From assembly GCA_963666575.2 (NCBI GenBank), contig CAXXYG010000016.1, positions 124,001-188,000 of the forward strand: a stretch of 64,000 nt of DNA. The letters are read 5' to 3'. The stretch's first letter is position 1; every line of letters begins with the position of its first letter. Below the pieces are notes generated by a model that had not been told where the DNA came from, made no database searches, and saw only the letters and a program-made list of their open reading frames with translations. Positions 1-7,890 of this stretch are shown piece by piece. The DNA is from JABMQB01 sp963666575 (GTDB taxonomy: Bacteria > Bacteroidota > Bacteroidia > Bacteroidales > Prolixibacteraceae). The position numbers were made by a program, and so were the translations under genes.

Positions 1-51
1 AACATCCAATTCCAAAGCTAAATCTTTTAAAGAAACATGTTTTTTTGCCAT
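1..51 (-). CDS. LacI-family transcriptional regulator, N-terminal fragment
   Basis: Only the first 17 codons are in the window, read leftwards from an ATG at 49-51. They give MAKKHVSLKDLALELDV, which matches the start of LacI/GalR regulators, where the first helix-turn-helix follows a lysine-rich start (usual pattern: xTLKDIAxxLGVS). A purine-rich CAGGGAA lies just upstream of the ATG. The gene points away from the sugar cluster that starts at 258, with about 200 bases and two palindromes between them, so a role as local regulator of that cluster and of itself is a reasonable inference. The effector-binding domain is outside the window, so the ligand cannot be guessed from sequence. Confidence 0.6.
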   Translation of the reverse strand, partial: MAKKHVSLKDLALELDV

Positions 52-147
52 TTCCCTGTAATCAATTCAGTTACAAACTTAAAAATAAATACGTGTTAAA
101 CCGAGAATTTTTCATCATACAAATGTTCTACAACATTATTTTCCCTC

Positions 148-172
148 CGCAAAGCTTTGCGCAAACCTTTGC
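148..172. promoter_or_regulatory. Two adjacent palindromic operator-like sites
   Basis: Bases 148-161 read CGCAAAGCTTTGCG, a perfect 14-bp palindrome. It is followed at once by GCAAACCTTTGC (161-172), a second dyad with GCAAA/TTTGC arms around two central bases. LacI-family regulators bind such short symmetric sites, and a LacI-family gene starts at 51 on the other strand. The sites lie about 25 bases upstream of the putative promoter of the epimerase gene. Operator function is inferred from position and symmetry only. Confidence 0.45.
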
Positions 173-196
173 TTCAAATTACAGGTTATCAGACTA

Positions 197-227
197 TTGC
201 AAAGGGATATTTTTATAGTAATATTTG
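197..227 (+). promoter_or_regulatory. Putative Bacteroidota sigma-A promoter of the sugar cluster
   Basis: TTG at 197-199 is separated by 19 bases from TAATATTTG (219-227), one base longer than the usual TAnnTTTG minus-7 element of Bacteroidota. It lies 30 bases before the ATG at 258 and just downstream of the two palindromes, so repression by a bound regulator would be easy to picture. Confidence 0.4.
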
Positions 228-257
228 TTTTGAAAATGAAAATTTAAAAACTAAAAA

Positions 258-1226
258 ATGGAAAGAATTGTAGTAGCAGGAGCCGGCGGATTTATAGGTG
301 GCCACTTAGCCCGAAAATTAAAAGACATGGGACATGATGTGAGGGCAGTTGATAAAAAACCCATTACAAAATGGTACCAGGTACACGATGATATTGACAA
401 TTTAGTCCTCGACCTGAATATAAAAGACAATTGCTACACGGCATTAAATGGCTACAATGAAGTTTTTAACCTGGCAGCCGATATGGGTGGAATGGGTTTT
501 ATCGAAAATAATAAAGCCGATTGTATGTTAAGTGTTTTAATTAACACGCACCTTTTAATGGCAGCCCGCGACCTGGGGATTACACGGTTTTTTTATGCCT
601 CATCGGCATGCGTTTATAACGGCGAGAAACAAACCGATGTGAATAATCCGGGTTTAAAAGAAGCTGACGCTTACCCTGCATTGGCCGAAGATGGTTACGG
701 TTGGGAAAAACTCTTTTCAGAAAGAATGTGCCGCCACTTTATGGAAGACTTTAAATTGACAACCCGCGTGGCCCGTTTCCACAATGTTTATGGCCCATTC
801 GGAACATACGATGGAGGACGCGAAAAAGCACCCGCTGCCATGTGCCGAAAAAATATTGAAGGTGAATTGTACGGAAAAGATGAAATAAACATCTGGGGCG
901 ATGGTGAACAAACACGCAGTTTTATGTACATCGATGACTGTGTGGAGGGCATCCTGAAAATTATGTACGGCGATGTTATTGAGCCACTTAACCTTGGCAG
1001 TGATGAAATGGTTTCAATAAATGAATTGGTTAATATTGTAGAAAAAATTGCAGGATTTAAATTAAACCGCACTTACGATCTTGATGCCCCCAAAGGAGTA
1101 CGTGGCCGAAATAGCGACAATACATTAATTAAAGAATATTTAAACTGGGCTCCGTCCATTTCTTTGTCCGAAGGTATGAAAAAAACATACGATTGGATCA
1201 AGGGAGAAATGACACAAGTTAAGTAA
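258..1226 (+). CDS. GDP-mannose 3,5-epimerase homologue (extended SDR)
   Basis: A 322-residue extended short-chain dehydrogenase. The Rossmann motif GAGGFIG is at residues 8-14. Stretches such as NLAADMGGMGFI, RFFYASSACVY and GREKAPAA are near-signature for plant GDP-mannose 3,5-epimerase (GME), which interconverts GDP-D-mannose and GDP-L-galactose/GDP-L-gulose. The four catalytic residues I know from Arabidopsis GME (C145, Y174, K178, K217) fall here at C118, Y147, K151 and K190, all with the same offset of 27, so the active site appears complete. It is the first gene of a cluster with a guanylyltransferase, a sugar kinase-like fusion, a FucP-type transporter and a fucosidase. Cytosolic. The direction of the reaction in the cell (making or consuming GDP-L-galactose) cannot be read from sequence. 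A different NDP-sugar epimerase activity is possible but less likely. Confidence 0.82.
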   Translation: MERIVVAGAGGFIGGHLARKLKDMGHDVRAVDKKPITKWYQVHDDIDNLVLDLNIKDNCYTALNGYNEVFNLAADMGGMGFIENNKADCMLSVLINTHLLMAARDLGITRFFYASSACVYNGEKQTDVNNPGLKEADAYPALAEDGYGWEKLFSERMCRHFMEDFKLTTRVARFHNVYGPFGTYDGGREKAPAAMCRKNIEGELYGKDEINIWGDGEQTRSFMYIDDCVEGILKIMYGDVIEPLNLGSDEMVSINELVNIVEKIAGFKLNRTYDLDAPKGVRGRNSDNTLIKEYLNWAPSISLSEGMKKTYDWIKGEMTQVK

Positions 1227-1242
1227 TAGTTATAGGTTAGGG

Positions 1243-1276
1243 AAAGGCTACTTTGAATTATTCAGGGTAGCCTTTT
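1243..1276 (+). terminator. Intergenic hairpin (terminator or attenuator)
   Basis: AAAGGCTAC (1243-1251) and GTAGCCTTT (1267-1275) form a perfect 9-bp stem with a 15-base loop, followed by a short T run and then AATC. It lies between the epimerase and the fusion gene, 20 bases before the next start. The weak T tract suggests partial termination or 3' end protection, so that the epimerase may be made in excess over the downstream genes. Confidence 0.5.
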
Positions 1277-1295
1277 AATCGCTTGAAATAGTTCT

Positions 1296-2432
1296 ATGGG
1301 TAAAAAAATAATAATGGCAAGTGGCTGTTTTGATTTACTGCACACCGGGCATATTGCTTTTTTTAAAACTGCTGCTCAGTACGGGAAATTGCATGTGTAC
1401 GTCGGACAAGATACAAACATCCTCCTATTAAAAGGGAAGGCACCCTATTTTTCGCAGGAAGAAAGGAAATTTATGGTCGGTGCAATAAAATATGTCGAAA
1501 AAGCAAATATTGCCAGTGGCTCAGGGATGTTAGATTTTGAACAAGACATGAAAAATCTAAAACCCGATATTTTTATTGTAAACACTGATGGGTGCACTCC
1601 TGATAAAAAAAGAATTTGTGAAGAAAACGGTGTGGAACTGAAAGTCCTTGATCGGATACCTGAAGAAGGATTTTTAGCCCGTTCAAGTTCTGAGTCAAAA
1701 AAAGACCTTGGATTTCCAAACCGTATATGCCTGGCTGGTGGTTGGATTGATCAACCCTGGGTTTCAGAAATTCACAAAGGTTCGGTAGTAGTTGCACAAT
1801 TGTGGCCAAATATCGATTTTAACGACCGGTCAGGGATGGCTACAAGCTCACGGAAAGTAGCCCTCGAATTATGGGGCGATACATACCCCAATGGAGATCC
1901 TATTCGTAATGCACAATTACTGTTTGGCGCTGAAAATCCACCCGGGTCACAATATGTTTCCGGAAGTCAGGACCATATTGGGCTGTTAGTTCCCGGTATA
2001 AGCCGATTGGATTACAATGGGGAATTCTGGCCCAATAATATTAAATCAACCATTGATCCGGACACCTGTGATTGGCTTTCAGAAGTTTTAAATTTTGCAC
2101 CACTGGCGCCACGCCCAATCGGTTACAACCCTCTTTCTAAAAAAAATCTGGACCCAAAAATTATCAAACAACTGGGCGAATCGGGTAAAATGTGTTATGA
2201 AGCTATCCTGTCAAAAAATGTTAAACTTTTGGGCGAATCAATGAAAGAAAGTTTTATGGCGTGGAGTAAAATGTTACCTTTCGTCGTGCCAGATTGGGTG
2301 ATGAAAGAAATGCAAATTAATTATTTCCCAAAATATTCCGGAGCTATAACCTCCGGTAGCGGAGGCGGATACATCGTATTTCCTTCAGAAGAACCAGTTG
2401 AAGGTACAATTAAAGTTAAAATCAGGTATTAA
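1296..2432 (+). CDS. Fused HxGH nucleotidyltransferase / GHMP kinase-like protein
   Basis: A 378-residue two-domain protein. Residues 1-135 are a cytidylyltransferase-like (HIGH superfamily) domain: GCFDLLHTGH at 10-19 with the HTGH signature, and RSSSES at 129-134 in the place of the C-terminal ISST-type motif. Residues 140-378 look like a GHMP kinase of the fucokinase/heptose-kinase branch: PNRICLAGGWIDQP at 141-154, a shortened Gly/Ser phosphate loop SGMATSS at 179-185, SQDHIGLLVPGI at 224-235 resembling the QDQxGG segment of fucokinases, and the motif-3 glycine run GAITSGSGGGYIVF at 349-362. Expected chemistry is anomeric sugar phosphorylation followed by nucleotide transfer. The known Fkp protein of Bacteroides does this with the opposite domain order and a different nucleotidyltransferase fold. 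Only about 30 residues separate motifs 1 and 2, less than usual, so kinase activity is not certain. Substrate is inferred from context (L-fucose or L-galactose). Confidence 0.65.
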   Translation: MGKKIIMASGCFDLLHTGHIAFFKTAAQYGKLHVYVGQDTNILLLKGKAPYFSQEERKFMVGAIKYVEKANIASGSGMLDFEQDMKNLKPDIFIVNTDGCTPDKKRICEENGVELKVLDRIPEEGFLARSSSESKKDLGFPNRICLAGGWIDQPWVSEIHKGSVVVAQLWPNIDFNDRSGMATSSRKVALELWGDTYPNGDPIRNAQLLFGAENPPGSQYVSGSQDHIGLLVPGISRLDYNGEFWPNNIKSTIDPDTCDWLSEVLNFAPLAPRPIGYNPLSKKNLDPKIIKQLGESGKMCYEAILSKNVKLLGESMKESFMAWSKMLPFVVPDWVMKEMQINYFPKYSGAITSGSGGGYIVFPSEEPVEGTIKVKIRY

Positions 2433-2450
2433 CTAAAAGTACGAACAATT

Positions 2451-3530
2451 ATGAGTAAAATTTATAGTCTTATAATGGCAGGTGGTGCAGGGACACGTTT
2501 TTGGCCACGAAGCAAAGTAAAAAAACCTAAACAGTTTTTAAACATTTTAGGAAATGACTCCCTTATTCAGGAAACAATTCATCGATTTTCCACATTTACC
2601 GACCCAAAAAATATTTATGTGGTTTCAAATAAAAGCCAGGCGGAGGTCCTTGAACAGCAAACACCAATGCTTCCAAAAGAAAACCTGATTTATGAGCCTG
2701 TTGGAAAAAATACACTCCCCTGCATTGGATTGGCTGCCATGTTTGCTGAAAAAGAAAATCCGGATGGAATTATGGTTGTAACACCATCAGATCATTTAAT
2801 TCAAAATAATAGTTTGTTCAGGGATACTGTTCTTGCCGGCGTAAAAATTGCTGAAGAAAAAGATGGGATAGTAACCATTGGTATCAATCCAACTTACCCG
2901 GCAACAGGATTTGGATACATTAATACAGCCGAAAATATAACCGGAAGCGAATCCATTAAACAATTTAAAGTTAACCGGTTTGTTGAAAAACCAAATGAAG
3001 CTACTGCTGCCAAATACCTGAAAGACGGTAGATACTATTGGAACAGTGGACTTTTTATCTTTAAAGTTTCTGTATTTCTTAAAGCTGTTGAAGAATTTGC
3101 ACCTCAACTATTTAAAGATCTAAGGGATATCCAGGCAGACATGGGCAATCCATCATTTAATCAAACATTAGATACAATTTACCGAGCGGTTGAAAGCATT
3201 TCGGTTGATTATGGAATTATGGAGCATGCTACCAACATTTACCTGGTAGAAGGCAATTTTGACTGGAATGATCTTGGAGGTTGGGAATCAGTTTATCAGG
3301 TGAATAAAAAAGATAATAACGGAAATGTAAAATCAGGCGAGGCAATTTTCTTAAATTCCAAAAACTCATATGTACATACCGACAATGGACTTGTTGCACT
3401 TATTGGGCTTGACGATGTTATTGTTGTTCAGGATGGCAACACTACCCTTGTTTGTAAACGCGAAAATGCAGAGCAAGTAAAAAACATTGTTGACCAGTTA
3501 AAATCAGAAAATAAAACACAATATTTATAA
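2451..3530 (+). CDS. manC: Mannose-1-phosphate guanylyltransferase
   Basis: A 359-residue nucleotidyltransferase that makes GDP-D-mannose from mannose 1-phosphate and GTP. The pyrophosphorylase signature is at the N-terminus (LIMAGGAGTRFWPRSKVKKPKQ), with FVEKP and YWNSGLFIF further on, and the GNFDWNDLGGWES segment typical of the family. It lacks the C-terminal phosphomannose isomerase domain of long ManC proteins. It follows the fusion gene by 18 bases and precedes the FucP-type transporter by 46, so it belongs to the same operon. Its product is the substrate of the epimerase at 258. A paralogue lies at 44874-45962 on the other strand. Run in reverse it could also release mannose 1-phosphate from GDP-mannose. 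Symbol given by family, not by proven orthology. Confidence 0.85.
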   Translation: MSKIYSLIMAGGAGTRFWPRSKVKKPKQFLNILGNDSLIQETIHRFSTFTDPKNIYVVSNKSQAEVLEQQTPMLPKENLIYEPVGKNTLPCIGLAAMFAEKENPDGIMVVTPSDHLIQNNSLFRDTVLAGVKIAEEKDGIVTIGINPTYPATGFGYINTAENITGSESIKQFKVNRFVEKPNEATAAKYLKDGRYYWNSGLFIFKVSVFLKAVEEFAPQLFKDLRDIQADMGNPSFNQTLDTIYRAVESISVDYGIMEHATNIYLVEGNFDWNDLGGWESVYQVNKKDNNGNVKSGEAIFLNSKNSYVHTDNGLVALIGLDDVIVVQDGNTTLVCKRENAEQVKNIVDQLKSENKTQYL

Positions 3531-3576
3531 TCATTAATTACTTATAAAATAAATATACCTAATTAAGAAAAGATTC

Positions 3577-4878
3577 ATGAAAGACCCTAAAAAAATTGTT
3601 GTTTCGAAACAATTATTAGTGCCATTTATACTCATTACCAGCCTGTTTGCTTTATGGGGTTTTGCCAACGATATTACTAATCCCATGGTTGCAGCTTTTA
3701 AGACAGTTATGGAAATATCGAACGCTAAAGCTGCAATGGTCCAGTTTGCTTTTTACGGTGGGTATGCAACCATGGCCATTCCGGCAGCTTTGTTTGTAAA
3801 ACGGTTCAGTTACAAAAAAGGAATCATGGTAGGATTAACATTGTATGCTGTTGGTGCTTTGCTTTTTTACCCGGCTGCAAAATTCGAGTTTTTTGGGTTT
3901 TTCCTCGTATCCCTTTACATTTTAACTTTCGGATTAGCATTCCTGGAAACTACCTCAAATCCTTACATCCTTTCAATGGGAGCCCAAGAAACAGCTACCC
4001 GAAGATTAAATTTGGCTCAATCGTTTAATCCAATAGGCTCATTACTTGGAATGACAGTAGCCTCACAATTTATTTTAACATCGTTGGAATCAGACAAACG
4101 AGATGCTGCAGGCAACCTGATTTTTGATACACTTTCGGCAGGCGAAAAAGCAGTTGTCCGCACTAATGACCTTGCAATTATCCGCGATCCATACGTTATC
4201 CTTGGCCTTGTTGTCATCATTATGTTAGTAATAATCGCTCTTTCAAAAATGCCAAAACGAGCTGAAGCCAACCATACAATCAGGGCATGGGATTCATTTA
4301 AGCGGTTAATAAAAAACAAAAAATACCGAGAAGGCGTTATTGCCCAGGTTTTTTATGTGGCTGCTCAAATAATGTGTTGGACCTTTATTATCCATTATGC
4401 CGATAATCTTGGTATTCCAAAGGCAACAGCACAAAATTACAACATCGTTGCAATGGGTATCTTTTTATCATCGCGGTTTATAAGTACCTTTTTAATGAAA
4501 TACTTAAATTCAAGGTTACTGCTAACAATTTTTGCTGTCGGAGGAATAATCACTACTTCAGGGGTTATATTAATTCAGGGAATGCCCGGATTATATCTGC
4601 TTGTAGCTACTTCGGGTTTTATGTCGCTCATGTTCCCAACCATATATGGAATTGCACTGGAAGGATTAAAAGACGATACAACTCTTGGAGCAGCTGGTTT
4701 AGTTATGGCTATTGTAGGCGGGGCACTTATGCCTCCAATACAGGGAGCCATAATCGACCTTGGTACAGTAGGTTGGCTGCCAGCTGTCAATTTCTCCTTT
4801 ATATTACCTCTATTTAGTTTTATAATTATTGCTATTTACGGTTACCGTACATTAAAAGTGCATCACTCAATAAGTTAA
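3577..4878 (+). CDS. fucP: FucP-type L-fucose/H+ symporter (MFS)
   Basis: A 433-residue major facilitator with about 12 hydrophobic segments. FALWGFANDITNPMV near residues 24-38 and FLETTSNPYI at 122-131 are FucP-family signatures; the acidic residues D32 and E124 occupy the places of D46 and E135, which carry protons and bind sugar in E. coli FucP. SFNPIGSLLG follows. E. coli FucP is known to accept L-fucose, L-galactose and D-arabinose, so the substrate here could be any of these. Inner membrane. The gene sits between the guanylyltransferase and a mutarotase, and upstream of a fucosidase, which fits import of the released monosaccharide. Confidence 0.85.
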   Translation: MKDPKKIVVSKQLLVPFILITSLFALWGFANDITNPMVAAFKTVMEISNAKAAMVQFAFYGGYATMAIPAALFVKRFSYKKGIMVGLTLYAVGALLFYPAAKFEFFGFFLVSLYILTFGLAFLETTSNPYILSMGAQETATRRLNLAQSFNPIGSLLGMTVASQFILTSLESDKRDAAGNLIFDTLSAGEKAVVRTNDLAIIRDPYVILGLVVIIMLVIIALSKMPKRAEANHTIRAWDSFKRLIKNKKYREGVIAQVFYVAAQIMCWTFIIHYADNLGIPKATAQNYNIVAMGIFLSSRFISTFLMKYLNSRLLLTIFAVGGIITTSGVILIQGMPGLYLLVATSGFMSLMFPTIYGIALEGLKDDTTLGAAGLVMAIVGGALMPPIQGAIIDLGTVGWLPAVNFSFILPLFSFIIIAIYGYRTLKVHHSIS

Positions 4879-4896
4879 TAGACAAATAATTTACCG

Positions 4897-5250
4897 ATGG
4901 TTAAAACGTATAAAAGATATTGTAAGGCTTTAAAACTGGAAAACAATCTACAGTTGATTGAAGAGTATAAAAAAGTACATGCACCCGAAGCAACATGGCC
5001 CGAAATCTCTCAGGGAATGAAGGAAGTTGGCATTTTAGACATGGAAATCTACATCCTTAACAACCAGCTTTTTATGATTATGGATACCGTACCCGATTTT
5101 GACCACCCAAAAGCAATGGCTGAATTGGCCCAAAAACCACGACAATCGGAATGGGAAGCTTATGTTTCGAAATTTCAAAAAACATCTGCCGAAGCTACTG
5201 CTGATGAAAAATGGCAAACAATGGAGCGTATTTACAAAATGGCCAAATAA
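4897..5250 (+). CDS. RhaM-type mutarotase (DUF718; L-rhamnose/L-fucose mutarotase family)
   Basis: A 117-residue cytosolic protein of the small dimeric alpha/beta-barrel mutarotase family named after RhaM. Family features visible here are the H-x5-WPE motif (HAPEATWPE near residue 30), the IYxLNNQLFMIM strand and a late SEWEAYV helix. Such enzymes speed alpha/beta anomer exchange of 6-deoxy-L-sugars, which matters because a kinase or isomerase uses one anomer while the glycosidase and transporter deliver another. It lies 18 bases after the transporter gene and 25 before the fucosidase gene, so L-fucose or a similar L-sugar is a better guess than rhamnose here. Confidence 0.75.
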   Translation: MVKTYKRYCKALKLENNLQLIEEYKKVHAPEATWPEISQGMKEVGILDMEIYILNNQLFMIMDTVPDFDHPKAMAELAQKPRQSEWEAYVSKFQKTSAEATADEKWQTMERIYKMAK

Positions 5251-5275
5251 TATACTTATCATAAAACCATAAATT

Positions 5276-6811
5276 ATGAAAATCCAGGTTCTTATTGCCC
5301 TTTTTACAGTTGCTATTTTTGTGAGTTGTTCCTCATCAACTCAAAAAAAAGAATCACCTTCTAATCCTAAATATGAACCCAATTGGGAATCGTTAGCACA
5401 ACACAACGAAGAACCGCAATGGTTCCAGGATGCCAAGTTCGGAATTTATTTTCACTGGGGGCTTTATTCAGTGCCGGCATATGGCGATGAATGGTACCCG
5501 CGACATATGTATATTAAATCACGCAAGGAAAACGAACACCATCTCAAAATATACGGACCCTATTCCGAATTTGGATACCATAATTTCGCCCCTCTATTTA
5601 AAGCCGAAAAATTTAATGCTGAAGAATGGGCAGCTCTTTTTAAAAAAGCAGGTGCTCGTTTTGCAGGGCCTGTTGCCGAACACCACGATGGTTTTTCGAT
5701 GTGGGCCAGTAAAGTTACTCCCTGGAATACGATGGACAAAGGGCCTCACAAAGACATTACCGGTGAATTATCAAAAGCAATCAAGGGCGAAGGGTTAAAA
5801 CTCATTACCACTTTCCACCATGCCAGGAACCTTCAGCGGTATAAAGGAAAAACTGAGGAAGAAATAGCGAATAATGAAGATCCGGGAGGCAGGTTCTGGA
5901 AAAGCCATTATCCATTGGTTGATGGATCACCTCAAACCCTTAATGACCCTGAATTAAATTATTTATATGGAAATATTCCTGAAGACAAATGGCTTGAAGA
6001 AGTGTGGTTTGGAAAACTAAAAGAAGTAATTGATAGCTACCAACCCGATATTATTTGGTTTGACTCATGGCTTGATGAAATCCCTGAAGAATACAGGCAA
6101 AAATTTTGTGCCTATTACCTGAATGAAGCTGATAAATTAGGAAAGGAAGTAGTTATAGTACGCAAACAAGATGATTTGCCACTTGAAATAAGTGTCGACG
6201 ACCTTGAAAAATCGCGCAAAAACAAATTAGAAAAAAAATCGTGGATGACCGATGAAACAGTTAGCAAGGGCAGTTGGTGTTACACTGAAGATTTAACCAT
6301 AAAAGAGCCAGCCGATGTGCTCCATGTTTTAATTGATATAGTTAGCAAAAATGGCGTTTTACTCTTAAATATTTCGCCTAAAGCCAATGGTACTATCCCC
6401 GAAGATCAACAAAATGTACTTCTAAAAATAGGTGAATGGCTCAACCTGAATGGTGAAGCCATTTATGAAACCCGCCCCTGGTATACTTTTGGCGAAGGCC
6501 CAACTATAGAACCGGAAGGCCACTTTGAGAACCATCAGGAATTTTTGAAAGTAAAATATTCAAGTAAAGATTTTAGATTCACAACCAAAGGATCAACTAT
6601 ATATGCGACCATACTGGGTTACCCCGATGAAAATTTATTAATCACTTCTTTTGCCAAAACGAATCTTCCTTCTGAAATAACAATTCAAAAGGTAAGCTTA
6701 ATTGGGTGTAATGAAACCATTGATTGGAAATTACAAGATGATGGATTAAAAATAAACCTTCCTAAACAAAAAATATTAACCATGGCACCGGTTTTTAAAA
6801 TAGAAACCTGA
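5276..6811 (+). CDS. GH29 alpha-L-fucosidase, lipoprotein
   Basis: A 511-residue glycosidase. The N-terminus has a lipoprotein signal with the acylated cysteine probably C18 (FVSC), so it is exported and lipid-anchored. GH29 hallmarks follow: WFQDAKFGIYFHWGLYS, DEWYPRHMY, the HHDGF segment and WFDSW, whose aspartate (about D263) is the expected catalytic nucleophile of this retaining family. A beta-sandwich domain makes up the last quarter. GH29 enzymes release terminal alpha-L-fucose; some also act on alpha-L-galactosides. As last gene of the cluster it supplies the sugar for the adjacent symporter. The acid/base residue cannot be assigned from sequence alone. Confidence 0.85.
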   Translation: MKIQVLIALFTVAIFVSCSSSTQKKESPSNPKYEPNWESLAQHNEEPQWFQDAKFGIYFHWGLYSVPAYGDEWYPRHMYIKSRKENEHHLKIYGPYSEFGYHNFAPLFKAEKFNAEEWAALFKKAGARFAGPVAEHHDGFSMWASKVTPWNTMDKGPHKDITGELSKAIKGEGLKLITTFHHARNLQRYKGKTEEEIANNEDPGGRFWKSHYPLVDGSPQTLNDPELNYLYGNIPEDKWLEEVWFGKLKEVIDSYQPDIIWFDSWLDEIPEEYRQKFCAYYLNEADKLGKEVVIVRKQDDLPLEISVDDLEKSRKNKLEKKSWMTDETVSKGSWCYTEDLTIKEPADVLHVLIDIVSKNGVLLLNISPKANGTIPEDQQNVLLKIGEWLNLNGEAIYETRPWYTFGEGPTIEPEGHFENHQEFLKVKYSSKDFRFTTKGSTIYATILGYPDENLLITSFAKTNLPSEITIQKVSLIGCNETIDWKLQDDGLKINLPKQKILTMAPVFKIET

Positions 6812-6840
6812 TACCCATTTCCTGGAAAAATTCTTAATAT

Positions 6841-6872
6841 AAATGCCAGGCCTAGTAGCTGGCATTTATTTT
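6841..6872. terminator. Bidirectional intrinsic terminator
   Basis: AAATGCCAG (6841-6849) pairs perfectly with CTGGCATTT (6859-6867) around a 9-base loop, with T-rich sequence on the plus side and, read on the minus strand, another AT-rich flank. It sits between the convergent fucosidase (ends 6811) and CNNM-type gene (ends 6884), so it can end transcripts from both sides. Confidence 0.75.
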
Positions 6873-6883
6873 ATAATGGCAAC

Positions 6884-7888
6884 TTACATGCCCTTTAATA
6901 ACCTTCCTAAAATATCAGCCCCGGTAATTATCCGTTTATTTTGTGCCCAAAATAAAACAACATCCTTTTCAATGGGATGGTCTTCATGCTCTGCATGTTC
7001 CGTCCTCATTGTCTTTAATAATTCCCCCATATCAATTTGATTATCGCTAATAACAATAGGCTCATGACAAAAATTTAAAAGTTCTTCACAACCTTCACAA
7101 AACACAGAAGATCTGATAAAACCATCGGCATCAAGGACTAATTTGGGTTGATTATTTTCATCGGTAAGGACAACCCATTTTTTTCCTGATTTATTAATTT
7201 GAGCTAAAAATGGATCATCAACTGCACTTGTATAGGTGGGGAAAATAAGTTCTCCTTTTCTTGAATTTAATTGTATAATACTTTCCGGGCTTAACTCTTC
7301 ACCTTCTTGTATAACCTTTAAATCATCGAGCGATAAAAAATTAATCGCCCCTATTCCTTCAATTTGGTCAATCTCATTTCCATACCCATCCATGTGTTTT
7401 TTAATAAAAATTTTTATGTTTTTTTCAGCAAAATATTCAACTGATTCTTTTCCTAACCAATAATCAAGCAAAAGGGCTGATGGTTTTGCTACCGGAAAAA
7501 GAAGTATCTGGTAAAACTTTAAAACCGGTGTTAAAAGAGAAGCCATTTTTAAGGCATTTCGCGAAAAATAAGCCTGTGGAGTAATTTCACCAAACAATGT
7601 AATTACAAAGGTTGAAAATAAAAATGAAGCCACTCCTGCCATAACCGAATCAGACAATAAAGTCAACAATACATTTATACCTACATTCCCCCAGAGTATA
7701 GTAGTCAACAAAAAATTGGAATCTTTCCGCATGTTTAAAATACGCGATGCCGATTTTTTATTAGATGCTTCAGCTTCTATTTCCAGCCTGAGGCGAGTAA
7801 AACTAAAAAATGCCAGATTTAATCCTGAAAACATAGCTGATTGACTAACACAAAATAGAATCCCGATCCAAATGATTAAATTATCCAT
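6884..7888 (-). CDS. CNNM/DUF21-domain transporter with CBS-like tail
   Basis: A 334-residue membrane protein if started at the ATG of 7888-7886, which lies two bases after the corA stop codon; an in-frame GTG at 7900 would overlap corA and seems less likely. Residues 1-190 resemble the DUF21 (CNNM/CorC) membrane domain: several helices, the FGEITPQ motif and SRNA. The C-terminal half looks like a pair of degenerate CBS modules, ending in IITGADILGRLL, a typical CBS end. Family members move or regulate divalent cations, mainly magnesium. The coupling with a CorA-type gene just upstream supports a shared role in metal balance. Confidence 0.75.
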   Translation of the reverse strand: MDNLIIWIGILFCVSQSAMFSGLNLAFFSFTRLRLEIEAEASNKKSASRILNMRKDSNFLLTTILWGNVGINVLLTLLSDSVMAGVASFLFSTFVITLFGEITPQAYFSRNALKMASLLTPVLKFYQILLFPVAKPSALLLDYWLGKESVEYFAEKNIKIFIKKHMDGYGNEIDQIEGIGAINFLSLDDLKVIQEGEELSPESIIQLNSRKGELIFPTYTSAVDDPFLAQINKSGKKWVVLTDENNQPKLVLDADGFIRSSVFCEGCEELLNFCHEPIVISDNQIDMGELLKTMRTEHAEHEDHPIEKDVVLFWAQNKRIITGADILGRLLKGM

Positions 7889-7890
7889 GA

